Assembly (NCBI RefSeq): GCF_013131805.1
Contig: NZ_JABJRC010000006.1
Span: forward strand, 62,001 to 126,000
Length of the DNA stretch: 64,000 bases
Source of the DNA: Kribbella sandramycini
GTDB taxonomy: Bacteria; Actinomycetota; Actinomycetes; Propionibacteriales; Kribbellaceae
Direction: 5' to 3'
Shown here: one piece after another, positions 33,238 through 42,843 of the stretch
Position numbering within the stretch: the stretch's first letter is position 1
Layout: every line of letters starts with the position of its first letter
The notes under the pieces: model-generated
Told to the model about the DNA's origin: nothing
Databases searched by the model: none
What the model saw: only the letters and a program-made list of their open reading frames with translations
Program-made: the position numbers and the translations under genes

Positions 33238-34737
33238 GTGAACGGCGAGGTACTGGCAGGACGCTACCGGTTGCTGACCCTCCTGGGTCGGGGTGGCGCA
33301 GGTGAGGTCTGGAAAGCTGAGGACCTGGTACTGGACCGGCAGGTGGCGGTCAAACTGCTCCGCAGTCTCGACGGCGACCCGATGGACGCCGTCGCCCGGT
33401 TCCGCGCCGAGGCCCAGGCCGCAGCGCGGCTGACGCACCCGAACGTGGTCGCGACGTACGACGTCGGCGCTGCGGGCGACCATGTCTTCCTGGTGATGGA
33501 GCTGGTCTCCGGTCCGGATCTGGCGCAGCTGATGCGGACGGCGGGCCTGCCCACGGCCAAGCTGGTCGCCGATATCGCCACCCAGGGCGCACGGGCGCTG
33601 GACGCCGCGCACGCGGCCGGCATCGTGCACCGCGACGTGAAGCCGGCCAACCTGCTGCTCGCGCCGGACGGCACGCTCAAGATGACCGACTTCGGCATCG
33701 CCAAGCGCTCCGGTAACGAGACCACCATGGGCGTCCTCCTCGGGACGGCGTCCTACATCTCGCCCGAGCAGGTCACCGGCGGTTCCGCCACCTCGGCCAG
33801 CGACTGGTACGCCCTCGGCTGCGTCCTCTACGAGCTCCTGGCCGGTACGCCGCCCTTCACCGGCGCCACCGTCGAGCAGGTGATGCACCAACACCTCAGG
33901 GCCCAGCCGGCCCCCCTCCTCCGCACCGATGTACCGCCACAACTGGCTGCCCTGGTCATGCAGTTGCTGGCGAAGAACCCCGCAGACCGCCCAGCCTCGG
34001 CGCAGGAGGTCACCGCACTCCTCGCCTCCCCTGACCACCACCAGACGCAGGCGATTGCGCTGCCTGTCAGCAACAACACCCAGGTCCTGCATCTGCCGCC
34101 CCGAGTGGACGAAACGGATGAGCCGGACGAGCCGCGGGAGGAGCGGCGGCGGGGCTTTCCGTTTGTGAAGGTGATTGCGGCGATGGCTGCTGTGCTGGCG
34201 GCTGGGGTTGGGGTGGCACTGTTGAAGGAGGGGGTGGCTACTGATCCGCCGGCGCAGGCTGGTGGTTCGCCGTCGGTCCCAGCGGCGAAGGTGAGCGTTC
34301 CGGCCAAGCCGAAGAGCACGCCGACGCCGACGCCCACTCCGACCAAGAAGCCGACGAAGAAGCCGTCCAAGACGCCCAGCAAGACCCCGTCGAAGCCGCC
34401 CGAGAACCACAACCAGTACCCGGCGGTGGTCGCGCAGCTGCGGCAGCTGGCGGATGAGGTCCGCAAGAGCGGCAACCAGAACCAGTGGCCGGGCCAAGGC
34501 GACCAGCCGCGCAGCAACGCGCCGCGGCTCGCCGGGCGCGATCTGGACCAGGCTGCCGGTCAGCTGTCCCGCGGCGAGGTGAACGCCGCCCGGAAGAACT
34601 ACAGCGAGGCCAAGCAGCGGCTGGTCGAGGCGCAGCGCGAGGGCAAGTGGCGTCCGACGGCGGAGGTCTACCTGCTGTTCGCCCAGCTCGACCGCTCGAT
34701 GCCCGAGGGCGACGGCGACGAGGACGGCGAGGAGTGA
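33238..34737 (+). CDS. Membrane Ser/Thr protein kinase (PknB-like)
   Basis: Protein of 499 residues from GTG 33238. The complete kinase domain (9-270) shows LGRGGAGEVWKA, the ATP-binding K39, HRDVKPANLL with D133 and N138, DFG at 151-153 and YISPEQ. A membrane helix lies near residues 307-330. Outside it are a Thr/Lys/Pro repeat linker and a 100-residue helical region, with no PASTA domains. The longer frame from 33172 is rejected because homology starts at LAGRYRLL. The ligand is unknown. Divergent from a secreted cyclophilin, it may report on the envelope. Confidence 0.93.
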   Translation: MNGEVLAGRYRLLTLLGRGGAGEVWKAEDLVLDRQVAVKLLRSLDGDPMDAVARFRAEAQAAARLTHPNVVATYDVGAAGDHVFLVMELVSGPDLAQLMRTAGLPTAKLVADIATQGARALDAAHAAGIVHRDVKPANLLLAPDGTLKMTDFGIAKRSGNETTMGVLLGTASYISPEQVTGGSATSASDWYALGCVLYELLAGTPPFTGATVEQVMHQHLRAQPAPLLRTDVPPQLAALVMQLLAKNPADRPASAQEVTALLASPDHHQTQAIALPVSNNTQVLHLPPRVDETDEPDEPREERRRGFPFVKVIAAMAAVLAAGVGVALLKEGVATDPPAQAGGSPSVPAAKVSVPAKPKSTPTPTPTPTKKPTKKPSKTPSKTPSKPPENHNQYPAVVAQLRQLADEVRKSGNQNQWPGQGDQPRSNAPRLAGRDLDQAAGQLSRGEVNAARKNYSEAKQRLVEAQREGKWRPTAEVYLLFAQLDRSMPEGDGDEDGEE

Positions 34738-34854
34738 GCTAAGCGACGCCCGTCGGGTGGCCGGTGTCACAGCGGGTGTCGGCGCTGTCCCGGGATGCTG
34801 AAAGCCGCAATACTCACGAGTAGCGATCAGTACGCACCCGAGGAGAGCCGGCGC

Positions 34855-36045
34855 ATGACCAGACTGCAGCAGACCGAGGGACTGACCGATATTCAGGAGG
34901 AGATCCTGAAGACGGTCCGTGCGTTCGTCGAGTCCGAGATCCTGCCAGTGGCCACCGAGCTCGAGCACAACGACGAGTACCCGACCGAGATCGTCGAGGG
35001 GCTCAAGGAGCTCGGTCTGTTCGGGCTGATGATCCCTGAGGAGTACGGCGGCCTCGGGGAGTCGCTGCTGACCTACGCGCTCTGCGTCGAGGAGATCGCC
35101 CGCGGCTGGATGAGCGTGTCCGGCATCATCAACACGCATTTCATCGTCGCCTACATGCTGCTGCAGCACGGCACCGACGAGCAGAAGCAGAAGTACCTGC
35201 CGCGGATGGCCGCCGGTGACGTCCGGGGCGCGTTCTCGATGTCCGAGCCGGGCTGCGGCTCCGACGTCTCGGCGATCAAGACCAAGGCCGTCAAGGACGG
35301 CGCCGGCTACGTGATCAACGGCCAGAAGATGTGGCTGACCAACGGCGGCTCGTCGAATCTCGTCGCCGTCCTGGTGAAGACCGACGAAGGGCAGGAGTCG
35401 GTCTACAAGAACATGACCACCTTCCTGGTCGAGAAGGAGCCGGGTTTCGGCGAGGTCGACAAGGGCCTGAGCGTGCCGGGCAAGATCGAGAAGATGGGTT
35501 ACAAGGGCGTCGACACCACCGAACTGGTCTTCGACGGGTACGCGATCGACGCCGGCCAGATCCTCGGCGGTGTGCCGGGCAAAGGTTTCTACCAGATGAT
35601 GGACGGCGTCGAGGTCGGCCGGGTGAACGTCGCGGCGCGCGGCTGCGGGGTCGCCCGGCGGGCCTTCGAGCTCGGCATCTCCTACGCGCAGCAGCGCGAG
35701 ACGTTCGGCAAGAAGATCGCCGACCACCAGGCCGTGCTGTTCCGGCTGGCCGACATGGCGGTCAAGGTCGAGGCCGCGCACGAGCTGATGGTGAAGGCCG
35801 CCCGGAAGAAGGACAGCGGCTCCCGCAACGACTTCGAGGCCGGCGTCGCCAAGTACCTGGCCAGCGAGTACTGCGCCCAGGTCGTGGAGGACTCCTTCCG
35901 CATCCACGGCGGTTACGGCTTCTCCAAGGAGTACGAGATCGAGCGCCTTTACCGCGAGGCGCCGATGCTGCTGATCGGCGAAGGCACGGCCGACATTCAG
36001 CGAATGATCATCGGCCGTCGCCTCCTCGAGGACTACAAGCTCTAG
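34855..36045 (+). CDS. Acyl-CoA dehydrogenase (FadE19-like)
   Basis: FAD enzyme of 396 residues oxidising a short or branched acyl-CoA. The flavin/substrate motifs AFSMSEPGCGSDVSAI and KMWLTNGGSSNL are followed by the C-terminal helical domain with QQRETFGKKIADHQAV. The catalytic Glu region is MLLIGEGTADIQRMIIGRRLL. GAGGAG precedes ATG 34855. A role in branched-chain or methyl-branched acid catabolism is suggested by the nearby CitE-like lyase and MaoC genes. It overlaps the end of the next, convergent regulator by four bases. Confidence 0.93.
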   Translation: MTRLQQTEGLTDIQEEILKTVRAFVESEILPVATELEHNDEYPTEIVEGLKELGLFGLMIPEEYGGLGESLLTYALCVEEIARGWMSVSGIINTHFIVAYMLLQHGTDEQKQKYLPRMAAGDVRGAFSMSEPGCGSDVSAIKTKAVKDGAGYVINGQKMWLTNGGSSNLVAVLVKTDEGQESVYKNMTTFLVEKEPGFGEVDKGLSVPGKIEKMGYKGVDTTELVFDGYAIDAGQILGGVPGKGFYQMMDGVEVGRVNVAARGCGVARRAFELGISYAQQRETFGKKIADHQAVLFRLADMAVKVEAAHELMVKAARKKDSGSRNDFEAGVAKYLASEYCAQVVEDSFRIHGGYGFSKEYEIERLYREAPMLLIGEGTADIQRMIIGRRLLEDYKL

Positions 36046-36941
36046 TTCAAGCGTTCCGGGTCCTGGATGAAGCCGCCGCTCAGGACGGCCTTGCCGAGCA
36101 GGGTGAGGTCGTGGCGGACGGCTTGGCCGGCGCGGCGGGTGGTGACCAGGCCGGCGTCGCGCAGGATGCCTGCCTGGCGGCTGGCGCCGGCCAGAGAGAT
36201 CTGGCAGCGCTCCGCGAGCTGCGTGGTGGTGCAGCCGCCCGCGATGGACTCCAGGGCCGCTGCGCGCGTCGTACCGAGCAGCGCGGCCAGAGGCTGCGAT
36301 CTGTGCTCGGCGGAGAGGCGGCGCAGCAGACCGGGTGTGTGCTGGACCGGATAGACCAGCACGGGCTGCAGCTCCGGGTCGTAGAGCTTGGTCGGTGTGT
36401 TCCAGCAGAACACCGAGGGCTGCAGCCGAACGCCTCTACCGTCCAAGTGGACGTCCTTGTCGGCGAAGCCGTCGATCTCCAGGACAGGCGAGTTCCAGCG
36501 GATCGACGGGTGCAGGTTGCCCAAAAGGGCATCGACTCCGGCGACTGACATGTTGCTGACCTGCTGCTGATGGTCCGCACGGACCAGCGAGCGGATGGAA
36601 GCCCAGTAGGGCTCGATCGCATGCTGGTGGTAGGCGTGGAGTGCGTGTCCGAGCCCTTTCATGGCCACTCCGCGGCCGGAGCCCAGCTCTCTGGTCCAGG
36701 TGGTCCGCGGACGCCATCCGGAGAGCACCTCGAGCTCGTGGCGGACGCGTGGGCGTGGTGTCGACATCACCTGCTCGAGGCCGGTGCCGAAGTCGGGCAT
36801 ATGGTCGTTGGGCGTCAGAAAATCAGGGCTGTAGCCATGCGTCGGGGTCAGTTCCAGCAACCGAACCGCCGACCGCGGCAACATCCGGCGGGCCCGTTCC
36901 CGCCAGGTGCCGTAGTGCGCCGGCCCCTCCCGCCCCTGCAA
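36042..36941 (-). CDS. Winged-helix (ArsR-like) regulator, N-terminally shortened paralogue
   Basis: Protein of about 299 residues with a C-terminal winged helix (about 215-285, with GCTTTQLAERCQISLAGASRQAGILRDAGLVTTRRAGQAVRHDL). The N-terminal domain is shared with the gene at 39830-40867 (LLELTPTHGYSPDFLTP in both, one position differing). It lacks roughly 35 N-terminal residues of that paralogue. The open frame begins after a stop at 36966-36968 and offers only CTG or TTG starts; TTG 36941 is listed, but CTG 36950 sits nearer the purine run GAGAGGGAGGG. It flanks the AfsR-like gene, divergently. Confidence 0.75.
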   Translation of the reverse strand: MQGREGPAHYGTWRERARRMLPRSAVRLLELTPTHGYSPDFLTPNDHMPDFGTGLEQVMSTPRPRVRHELEVLSGWRPRTTWTRELGSGRGVAMKGLGHALHAYHQHAIEPYWASIRSLVRADHQQQVSNMSVAGVDALLGNLHPSIRWNSPVLEIDGFADKDVHLDGRGVRLQPSVFCWNTPTKLYDPELQPVLVYPVQHTPGLLRRLSAEHRSQPLAALLGTTRAAALESIAGGCTTTQLAERCQISLAGASRQAGILRDAGLVTTRRAGQAVRHDLTLLGKAVLSGGFIQDPERLN

Positions 36942-37069
36942 CTGGTGCAGGCTCAGCCCTCCCTCTCAACTTCACATGCTGCCGTCCACCCCCTGTCAGC
37001 AACCTGTCACGGAGCGGACAGTTCCCACTCGGAAGTGCGGTAAATTCGCAGTCTGGGGAGTGGAGGCAG

Positions 37070-39820
37070 ATGTCTGGTTCTGGGGTGGAGATCCGGCTGC
37101 TCGGCGGGGTGTCGGTGCGCGTCGGGGCGGAGCCGGTCGAGCTGGGCGGTGACCGGGTTCGGGCGCTGCTCGCGGTGCTGGCCCTCGCTGCGGGGGAGGC
37201 GGTCGCGACGCCGGTGCTCGCGGAGCGGATCTGGGGTGACGAGCCACCGGCGAACATCCGTCCGAGTCTGCACACGTTGATGACGCGGCTGCGGCGGGCC
37301 ATCGGCGCGGAGCTGGTGGCAACCAGCCCCGCCGGCTACAGCCTGCGGCTGGTCGCCGAGCAGGTCGACGTCCATCAGTTCAGCCGCCTGTTGCGTGCAG
37401 CGGCCCAGGCGAACGATCCGGCCGCTGAGCTCGAGAGCATCCTGGCCGCGCTGGCGCTGTGGGGCGGCAGGCCTTTCGACGGCGCCCGCTCGGGCTGGTT
37501 GGAGGACTCTGAGGCCCCACGTCTGACAGAGCAGTACTTGGCAGCGGTCGAGCGCCGGGTCGACCTCGGGGTTCAGCAGCGGGAGCAGAGCGCGATCCTG
37601 GCCCAGCTGCGCGAGCTCACCATCACTTACCCGCTTCGCGAATCGCTGTGGGTTCGGCTGTTGCGCCTCCTGGCCGGAGTGGGCCGTGCGGCGGAGGCGC
37701 TGGAGCTGTACGAAGATGTACGCGTCCGCATCGCCGATGAGCTCGGCGTGGACCCAGGAGCGGAGCTGCGCGCACTACACGCCGAGCTCCTGCTCGGTAC
37801 GCCGAAGGCCCCCGTTCCGGCCCGCGTCTTCGTACCGCGCCAGCTCCCGGCCGATCTGCCCGCATTCGCCGGCCGCCGCCGCGCTCTGGCCTTTCTGGAC
37901 GGTGTGCACGCGGCTGGGAGGTCGGAGCAGTCTGCGGTGATCGTGGCGATCGACGGGACAGGTGGCGCAGGCAAGTCCGCGCTGGCCGTGCACTGGGCAC
38001 ATCGCGCCCGCGCCTCCTTCCCCGACGGTCAGCTGTACTTGAACCTGCGCGGCTACAGCGCGGGCGGTCTGGTCGAGCCAGTGGACGCGTTGCAGTCGCT
38101 GCTGCTGGGGCTCGGCGTCCCGACCGACGAGATGCCGGTCGGGATCGAGGCCAGGTCGGCGTTACTGCGGACTCTGCTGGCGGAGAAGCAACTGCTGGTC
38201 GTGCTCGACAACGCCCGCAACGCGGCACAGGTCCGCCCGCTGCTGCCAGGGGCCGGCGGTTTCGTCATCGTCACCAGCCGGAACCAGCTGCGTGGTCTGG
38301 TCGCCCGCGAGGGCGCACGGCGGCTCAGCCTCGGCCAGATGACCCCTGAGGAGTCCACGGAGCTGCTGGCCCGGGTCGTGTCCGGACGCCCGTACGACGT
38401 CGCCCAGCTGACCGCGTTCGCGGAGCTCTGCGGCCGGTTGCCGTTGGCGCTGGTAGTCGGAGCCGAACGAGCGAGCCGGAGCCCTGGCGCCAATATCACC
38501 AAACAGCTGTCCGACGCGAGCGACCGGCTGGCCGCGCTGGAGATCGGTGACGACGAGCTGACCAGCGTGCGCGCCGTCCTCTCCTGGTCCTACCAGGCGC
38601 TACCAGCGGACGCAGCGCGGCTGTTCCGGATGCTGGGCGTCTATCCGGGTGCGGTCTTCGAACCGCCCGCGGTCGCGGCGCTGACCGGCCTGGACGAGGT
38701 GGAGGTCGATCACCTCCTCGACGTTCTGGTCGAGGCGAACCTGCTCGAACAGGCGTCGACCGGCTCCTACCAGCTGCACGACCTCATCCGGCTGTACGCC
38801 GCCGGTCTGGATGAGCCGGGGGAGAGCCGGCAGGCGGTGGCCCGCCTGCTGGACTGGCTGGCGCAGACCGCGCAGGCGGCGAAGCTGGCGCGAGGCGGGC
38901 GGATGCGCTTCAACCTGCTGCGCAAACCGTTGGACGGCGTGCGGCCGTTGACGTTCGGGTCGGACGCCGAAGCGCTGGCGTGGTTCCGGAAGGAGTGGCC
39001 GACGCTGCTCGCGGCCGTCATCGAAGGCGCCGAGCACGAGCATCACTGGCTCGCCGCGGCGTTGGCGAGTGAGCTGTGGGACTTCCTGGAGCAGGAGCGG
39101 TCGCCGTCCCCCGCGGCGCTCAAGGCGCACGAGACGGCCGTGCGGTCGGCGCGGGCGATCAGCGAGCCGCTGCTGGAGGCCGTCGTCGGTAACCAGCTCG
39201 CGGTGAGCTACGGGCTGCTCGGGCGGTTCGAGGAGTCGCTGGAGGTCTTCCTGCACTCGCTGGCGCTGATGGAGTCGGTAGGGCATCGCTCCGGGCTCAG
39301 CATGGTCCACGGCAACCTCGGGATGACGTACCGGCGGCTGGGGGAGATGGACGCCGCCGTCCGGCATCTCGAGCAGGCGATGGCGTGCAGCGACGAGGAC
39401 CGGGCCTACGGCGCCGCGCAGAACAATTTCGCGCACACGTTGAGCGATCTCGGTCGGCATCAGGAGGCGATCGACAACGCGCTTCAGGCGGTCGAGCGGC
39501 ATCGGCGGGACGGTTACCACCGCGGCGTCGCGTACGCGCTCGACACCGCGGGGCTGGCCTACCAGCGGATGGGCGACTACGACCAGGCGATCGAGTACCT
39601 GACCGAGTCGGCCCGGTTGTGCCGCGAGCTCGAGCTGGGCGCCGCCGAGGTGCCGACGCTGATCAGCCTCGGCGAGGTCCTCCAGGCCGCCGGACGGCAT
39701 CAGGAAGCCCACTACGTCTGGCAGCAGGCGCTCGTCGTCGCCGATCGGCAGGGGCTCTCGCAGAGCGAGCTCCGCGCCCAGGTGCTCCGGCACCTGGACG
39801 CGCCCAGCAAGCTGGCGTGA
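37070..39820 (+). CDS. AfsR/SARP-type transcriptional regulator (BTAD, NB-ARC, TPR)
   Basis: Protein of 916 residues. An OmpR-like winged helix (1-95) is followed by the bacterial transcriptional activation domain (100-245, ending ELYEDVRVRIADELGVDPGAELRALH). An NB-ARC ATPase has Walker A GTGGAGKSA at 296-304 and a Walker B-like LLVVLDNARN. TPR repeats run from about 690 to the end. GGAG precedes ATG 37070. Such proteins activate secondary metabolism or morphological genes. No biosynthetic cluster adjoins it; two paralogous ArsR-like regulators flank it on both sides. Confidence 0.94.
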   Translation: MSGSGVEIRLLGGVSVRVGAEPVELGGDRVRALLAVLALAAGEAVATPVLAERIWGDEPPANIRPSLHTLMTRLRRAIGAELVATSPAGYSLRLVAEQVDVHQFSRLLRAAAQANDPAAELESILAALALWGGRPFDGARSGWLEDSEAPRLTEQYLAAVERRVDLGVQQREQSAILAQLRELTITYPLRESLWVRLLRLLAGVGRAAEALELYEDVRVRIADELGVDPGAELRALHAELLLGTPKAPVPARVFVPRQLPADLPAFAGRRRALAFLDGVHAAGRSEQSAVIVAIDGTGGAGKSALAVHWAHRARASFPDGQLYLNLRGYSAGGLVEPVDALQSLLLGLGVPTDEMPVGIEARSALLRTLLAEKQLLVVLDNARNAAQVRPLLPGAGGFVIVTSRNQLRGLVAREGARRLSLGQMTPEESTELLARVVSGRPYDVAQLTAFAELCGRLPLALVVGAERASRSPGANITKQLSDASDRLAALEIGDDELTSVRAVLSWSYQALPADAARLFRMLGVYPGAVFEPPAVAALTGLDEVEVDHLLDVLVEANLLEQASTGSYQLHDLIRLYAAGLDEPGESRQAVARLLDWLAQTAQAAKLARGGRMRFNLLRKPLDGVRPLTFGSDAEALAWFRKEWPTLLAAVIEGAEHEHHWLAAALASELWDFLEQERSPSPAALKAHETAVRSARAISEPLLEAVVGNQLAVSYGLLGRFEESLEVFLHSLALMESVGHRSGLSMVHGNLGMTYRRLGEMDAAVRHLEQAMACSDEDRAYGAAQNNFAHTLSDLGRHQEAIDNALQAVERHRRDGYHRGVAYALDTAGLAYQRMGDYDQAIEYLTESARLCRELELGAAEVPTLISLGEVLQAAGRHQEAHYVWQQALVVADRQGLSQSELRAQVLRHLDAPSKLA

Positions 39821-39829
39821 GCGGGTTGC

Positions 39830-40867
39830 TCAGGCGGTGAGGCGGGGCTGGGGGTGCGGTTGCGGGTGCGGCTGCCGGGTGTTGCCCGAGCCGTAGCCGG
39901 ACAGCAGCCAGATCCCCAGCTGGGTGATCTCGTGGCGGACGGAGGCGCCCGCGCGGCGGGTGGTGATCAGGCCGGCTTCGCGCAGGACGGTCGCCTGGTG
40001 GCTGGCCGCCGCGGGGGAGATCTTGCAGCGCTTGGCGAGCTCGGTGGTCGTACAGCCGGCGACGGCCGCTTCGAGGGCGGCCGCGCGGGTCGAGCCGAGC
40101 AGCGAGCCGAGCGGGTCGGCGGCGGTGACCTGGTCACCCGACGTCTGTCGCAGGATGCCCGGCGCGTGCTGGATCGGGTAGACCAGGATCGGCTTGAGCT
40201 CCGGGTCGCGCAGTTTGGTCGGCACCTGCCAGCAGAACGCCGACGGCTGCAGCTCGATCCCGCGCCCGTCCAGGTAGAGGTCGCGGTCGTTCATGTCGAG
40301 CACCTGCAGGACGGGCGCCACCCAGCGCACCCGCGGGTGCAGCGACGAGAGCAGCCGGTCCACGCCGTGCCGCGCGAGGGCCTCGCCGCGGTGCGCGTGA
40401 TCGGCCGAGATGTGCGTTCCGATCGACTTCCAGTAGGGCGCGATCGCGGCCTGGTGGTAGGTCCGCATGGCGCGGCCGAGTTTGTGCATCGCGGCCCGCT
40501 CGCCCTGGGCGAGCTCCCGCGTCCACGGTGAGGCCGGGCGGTACTTGGCGAGCAGGTCGAGCTGGCTGCGGATCTGCTGCCGCGGGGTGGCCAGCGCGAT
40601 CTCCAGCGCGGTGTCGAAGTCCGGCGCGGACTCCGCCGGGGTGAGGAAGTCGGGTGAGTACCCCTTCGGCGGGGTCAGCTCCAGCAGCAGCCGCATCTGG
40701 TCCGGCGCGACCGACGTCCGGACGTGGCGGCGCCAGTCCTCGAAGATGAGCCGGCCGTCCGAGTGCTGCAACATGTGCAGGCTGAGCAGCATCTCCCACA
40801 GCGGCGCCGGTTTGGTCGCGACCGTGACGCGCGTCAGATCGCGCGGCGTGAAGTGAATTCTGAGCAC
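39830..40867 (-). CDS. Winged-helix (ArsR-like) regulator, full-length paralogue
   Basis: Protein of 345 residues beginning MLRIHFTPRDLTRVTVATKPAPLWEMLLSLHML, an N-terminal segment typical of actinobacterial ArsR-like regulators with a long sensor region. The winged helix is near the C-terminus (GCTTTELAKRCKISPAAASHQATVLREAGLITTRRAGASVRHEI). A Gln/Pro/His tail ends the protein. It starts at GTG 40867, seven bases after GGGAGGG. It converges on the AfsR-like gene with a 9-bp gap. It is related over its whole length to the product of 36042-36941. Confidence 0.88.
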   Translation of the reverse strand: MLRIHFTPRDLTRVTVATKPAPLWEMLLSLHMLQHSDGRLIFEDWRRHVRTSVAPDQMRLLLELTPPKGYSPDFLTPAESAPDFDTALEIALATPRQQIRSQLDLLAKYRPASPWTRELAQGERAAMHKLGRAMRTYHQAAIAPYWKSIGTHISADHAHRGEALARHGVDRLLSSLHPRVRWVAPVLQVLDMNDRDLYLDGRGIELQPSAFCWQVPTKLRDPELKPILVYPIQHAPGILRQTSGDQVTAADPLGSLLGSTRAAALEAAVAGCTTTELAKRCKISPAAASHQATVLREAGLITTRRAGASVRHEITQLGIWLLSGYGSGNTRQPHPQPHPQPRLTA

Positions 40868-41087
40868 GGCAACGCCCTCCCAGCGGCATGACCATCACGA
40901 CATCCCCCGATGCCGTCGGTCGCAGATTGTGGCGGCCTGCTGACCGAACGCGATATGCGCAGTAAATCAAGAGCGCGTTTCACCGACAACCGTTTAATAC
41001 GCCCAACGCGTTGCCAGTCCCGGCCATGGCAGAAGCCTGCCAACCCCTGCCGCCCGGAGGGGCGAACGTGGTATTGGGAAAATTTGA

Positions 41088-42203
41088 TCAAAGCCAATGG
41101 TTCCGCTTGAACAACCGGTGCAGCCCGACGCACGCGGTGAGCATCACGGCGAGGACGACGAAGTAACCGTACCGGAGCCGGAGCTCCGGGAGATAGTCGA
41201 AGTTCATCCCGTAGATCCCGGCGATCATCGTCGGGACGGCGAGGATCGCGACCCAGGCCGAGATCCGCCGCATGTCCTCGTTCTCCGCGACCTGCACCTG
41301 GGCCAGCCCGGCCTGCAGGATCGAGCTGAGCAGCTCGTCGAACGAGATCACCTGCTCCTTCACCCGCAGCAGGTGGTCGTCGACGTCGCGGAAGTAGTTC
41401 CGCGTCTCGTCGGCGATCAGCGGGTGCCGCAGCGTCGACAGCGAGCGCATCGGGCCGGTCAGCGGGGCCACTGCGCGCTTCAGCTCGAGCACCTCACGTT
41501 TGAGCTGGTAGACGCGGTCGATGTTCCGCCAGCCGCGCGGTGTGAACATCTCGCTCTCGATCAGGTCGATATCGGCCTGTACGGCGTCCGCGACCTCCAG
41601 GTACCGGTCGACGACATGGTCGGCGATGGCGTGCAGTACTACCCCCGGGCCGACGGCCAGCCGCTCCGGCTGGGTCTCCAGCTGTTGCCGGAGGCCGGTC
41701 AGCTCACTGTGCTCGCCGTGCCGGACGGTGACCACGAAGCTGGGGCCGCAGAACACCATCACCTCGCCGGTGGCCACCACCTCGCTCGTGGCGGTCAGAT
41801 CCTTGTGCGGGACGTAGCTGACTGTTTTGAGTACTGCGAACAGGGTGTCGTCGTACCGTTCGAGTTTTGGCCGCTGGTGCGCCTCGGAGGCGTCCTCCAG
41901 CGCGAGCGCGTGCAGACCGAACTCCGCGCCGATGATGGCCAGTTGGTGGTCGGTCGGCTGGAACAGCCCGATCCAGACGAACCCCTGGCCGCGACGGGCC
42001 CGGCCGAGCGCCTCGGTATAGGAGTTGACCCGCTGGTCGCGGCGTCCGTCGCGGTAGAAGGCCCAGTCGACCAGGGCGCCGTCCAGCTTGCCGCTGGCCA
42101 CCGGATCGTGGTGCTGCGGCCCCTGGCCGTCGCCCAGCGCCCGGCGGGCGAACATCTGTCCCATCCGGCGTGTCGCGCCCAGGTCCCACCGTCGTCCGCC
42201 CAT
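41088..42203 (-). CDS. corA: CorA-family magnesium/cobalt transporter
   Basis: Pentameric divalent-cation channel subunit of 371 residues. A large cytoplasmic domain is followed by a stalk helix and two C-terminal membrane helices. The selectivity motif GIYGMNF lies between ILAVPTMIA and the last helix. ATG 42203 is chosen because the 48 residues before it are not conserved. It is divergent from a general stress protein gene and probably corresponds to Rv1239c. The 220-bp upstream gap on its 3' side holds AT-rich sequence and no gene. Confidence 0.94.
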   Translation of the reverse strand: MGGRRWDLGATRRMGQMFARRALGDGQGPQHHDPVASGKLDGALVDWAFYRDGRRDQRVNSYTEALGRARRGQGFVWIGLFQPTDHQLAIIGAEFGLHALALEDASEAHQRPKLERYDDTLFAVLKTVSYVPHKDLTATSEVVATGEVMVFCGPSFVVTVRHGEHSELTGLRQQLETQPERLAVGPGVVLHAIADHVVDRYLEVADAVQADIDLIESEMFTPRGWRNIDRVYQLKREVLELKRAVAPLTGPMRSLSTLRHPLIADETRNYFRDVDDHLLRVKEQVISFDELLSSILQAGLAQVQVAENEDMRRISAWVAILAVPTMIAGIYGMNFDYLPELRLRYGYFVVLAVMLTACVGLHRLFKRNHWL

Positions 42204-42279
42204 CACCGGCGAGGCTATCAAGGCGCGGTAACCACTCGTCGGCAATGATGGGGGTGGAAGCACGTGGAGAGGAACGACG

Positions 42280-42843
42280 ATGAGCACGCCAGGCATGCCC
42301 TTGATCGACCCGAGGCCCAGTGGTCTGACGATCGGGACGTACGACACGTACCGGGAGGCGCAGCGCGCTGTCGACTACCTGTCGGACGAGAAGTTCCCCG
42401 TCGAGCACACGACCATCGTCGGTAACAACCTGCGGCAGGTGGAGAAGATCACCGGCCGGTTGACCTGGGCGCGTGCGCTGACCGCCGGTCTGGCCAGCGG
42501 CGCGTGGTTCGGGCTGTTCGTCGGCCTGTTGCTGGGGCTCTTCACCAACGGCAACTTCCTGGCCGCTCTGCTGACCGGTGTGGTCCTGGGCGCCTTCTTC
42601 GGGGTCGTGTTCGGCGGCCTCGGCTACGCGCAGTCGGCCGGCCGCCGCGACTTCACCTCTCGCACGGCGGTGGTGGCGACGACGTACGACGTCCTGTGCG
42701 ACTTCAAGTTCGCTGAAGAGGCTCGTAACCACCTGGCCAAGCTGGCGCTCAAGGGCGAGGTGACGCCTCGCCTGCCGGACTACCAGGCCCAGCCGCCGGT
42801 GCAGCAGCCCGTCCAGCAGCAGGCGCAGCCGCCGCAGGACTAG
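42280..42843 (+). CDS. General stress protein 17M-like membrane protein
   Basis: Protein of 187 residues. The N-terminal domain of about 50 residues (IGTYDTYREAQRAVDYLSDEKFPVEHTTIVGNNL) is the GSP17M/YflT-like fold. A Gly-rich double hydrophobic segment (about 65-115) and a Gln/Pro-rich tail with PVQQ repeats follow. It resembles Rv1234 in family and position. The function is unknown; a membrane stress role is suggested only by the name-giving Bacillus protein. Confidence 0.85.
   Translation: MSTPGMPLIDPRPSGLTIGTYDTYREAQRAVDYLSDEKFPVEHTTIVGNNLRQVEKITGRLTWARALTAGLASGAWFGLFVGLLLGLFTNGNFLAALLTGVVLGAFFGVVFGGLGYAQSAGRRDFTSRTAVVATTYDVLCDFKFAEEARNHLAKLALKGEVTPRLPDYQAQPPVQQPVQQQAQPPQD

Noticed and set aside
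34310..34400. Short tandem repeats in the kinase gene as a CRISPR or repeat array
   Set aside because: They are codons of a Thr/Lys/Pro-rich extracellular linker in frame with the kinase, without spacers.
33187..35907. 906-residue open frame on the minus strand
   Set aside because: It runs antisense through the kinase and acyl-CoA dehydrogenase genes, has low-complexity Arg/Leu/Val/Asp composition and no domains. It is a GC-rich shadow frame.
36042..36941. Left winged-helix paralogue as a pseudogene
   Set aside because: The frame is intact, the DNA-binding domain is complete and a ribosome binding site exists. It is shortened, not visibly broken.
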